Shown piece by piece: positions 63,394 to 64,000 of a stretch of 64,000 bases of DNA. A model generated the notes under the pieces. The model did not search any database and was not told the DNA's origin. It saw only the letters and a program-made list of their open reading frames with translations. The stretch's first letter is position 1. Each line of letters opens with the position of its first letter. Source of the stretch: Agarilytica sp033852175 (GTDB lineage: Bacteria > Pseudomonadota > Gammaproteobacteria > Pseudomonadales > Cellvibrionaceae); assembly GCA_033852175.1 (NCBI GenBank), contig JAWSUY010000035.1, positions 16,087 to 80,086 on the forward strand. Reading direction: 5' to 3'. The translations under genes were made by a program, and so were the position numbers.

Positions 63394-63870
63394 TTACTCT
63401 GCGGCAACAATTACAGCAATTCTATCTGGAAAATCAGGGTGAAAATCGGCCTCAATAACGAAATTTTGTATTCCACCAATTAGATTTCCTTCATATCCAC
63501 TCTTACCTTTCGTTAATTTTAGTTTTCCACCTCCAACTTCAAGCACAGAAGGTAAGCTAGAAACTAACGCTTGGAGATTATTATTTGCAATCTCTATCAT
63601 GCAAGAGTTCTTCTCCACGCTAACTCTTGTAGCTGCCCAGTCGTCTACATATATTTTATAAGTGTCATCTTTAGTCTCAATCTTCCTTAGATATTGGTCT
63701 TTGTCAAATCGAGCACTTGCTTCGCGAAAGTCGTTTGAGAGGTTTCCCAGAATACATTTGCTTAAGTAGAGGCTGCCAACTGCGAGTTTCCTCTCCTCTA
63801 AGCTCATATTCTGATTTGAATATGAAAAACTAGAAATTACCAGAAAGATCAATGTAGCTAAGTATTTCAT
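63394..63870 (-). CDS. Exported cassette protein, function unknown
   Basis: 158 residues with a Sec signal peptide (MKYLATLIFLVISSFSYS). The mature part has two cysteines and no recognised domain. It is flanked by attC sites at 63333 and 63896. The natural boundaries of this cassette match, since the core after the upstream attC (TTATAA) complements the R'' core of its own attC. Confidence 0.75.
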   Translation of the reverse strand: MKYLATLIFLVISSFSYSNQNMSLEERKLAVGSLYLSKCILGNLSNDFREASARFDKDQYLRKIETKDDTYKIYVDDWAATRVSVEKNSCMIEIANNNLQALVSSLPSVLEVGGGKLKLTKGKSGYEGNLIGGIQNFVIEADFHPDFPDRIAVIVAAE

Positions 63871-63895
63871 AAATAGTCCTTTGGATTTTATTATC

Positions 63896-63952
63896 TTATA
63901 ACGCTAAAAGCAGCGGCGCATTTATGCGTCCGACTGACTTGCCTTGTTGAAC
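63896..63952 (-). other. attC recombination site (57 bp)
   Basis: On the reverse strand it runs from GTTCAAC (R'') through AAGGCAAGTCAGTCGGACGC to GTTATAA (R'), with a gcataaatgc palindrome in the middle. It belongs to a cassette whose gene is beyond the right edge of the window. Confidence 0.8.
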
Positions 63953-64000
63953 CAAGCCGCTACGCGGCAGACAAAGCCATCCCCGCCGATAAGTCCTTAA

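Overview
The window is about 64 kb of a Gram-negative chromosome, most likely a marine or aquatic gammaproteobacterium. The clues are moderate G+C, an alpha-2-macroglobulin and secreted Ig-like proteins, an IS200-like/RAYT transposase, palindromic intergenic repeats of a kind I associate with marine gammaproteobacteria, and an attC cassette array. This placement is inference; no rRNA or housekeeping marker is present, and I saw no tRNA or CRISPR array.

Layout. 1-3.8 kb: an App1-type phosphatase and two tandem, reverse-strand, secreted DUF5011-like proteins. 3.9-50.2 kb: an extracellular contractile injection system (eCIS) island. Its core runs left to right from 15.8 to 42.2 kb: tail terminator (DUF4255/Afp16), an unknown 276-aa protein, one sheath, two tubes, DUF5908 (Afp6), LysM hub protein (Afp7), VgrG-like spike (Afp8), PAAR tip (Afp10), gp25 (Afp9), two large baseplate wedge proteins (Afp11, Afp12), a 1560-aa CIS tape-measure protein, three unrecognised proteins including a fibre candidate, and the AAA+ ATPase (Afp15). 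Putative cargo flanks the core on both sides. Upstream are three DUF4157 ('eCIS core') proteins at 3.9, 8.5 and 10.4 kb. Downstream are a glycoside hydrolase, a fourth DUF4157 protein, and three proteins that lack DUF4157 but keep the same N-terminal leader.

The most interesting signal is that leader. All seven cargo candidates carry an S-[IV]-x-Q-like stretch followed by a D-N-R tripeptide at residues 30-37, whether or not DUF4157 is present. This suggests a common loading or sorting signal. Behind it sit very different C-terminal domains: PD-(D/E)xK-nuclease-like, H-x3-RH, PLP-fold-type-I-like, multi-helix hydrophobic, HExTH metallopeptidase (two paralogues), and EreA/ChaN-like. The operon is preceded by seven phased 10-bp repeats. 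The Afp11-like protein carries a long amphipathic Lys/hydrophobic insertion. Four palindromic elements with a conserved interior but different stems punctuate the island.

50.7-53.3 kb: a SAM methyltransferase and a LuxR-type response regulator overlapping tail to tail, then a decayed transposase copy. 53.5-61.1 kb: a large alpha-2-macroglobulin and a small membrane protein, bracketed by two nearly identical 462-bp direct repeats, the second belonging to an intact Y1 transposase. 61.1-64 kb: a reverse-strand integron cassette array (four genes, PhzF among them) with recognisable attC sites. The last cassette in reading direction has lost most of its attC next to the transposase element.
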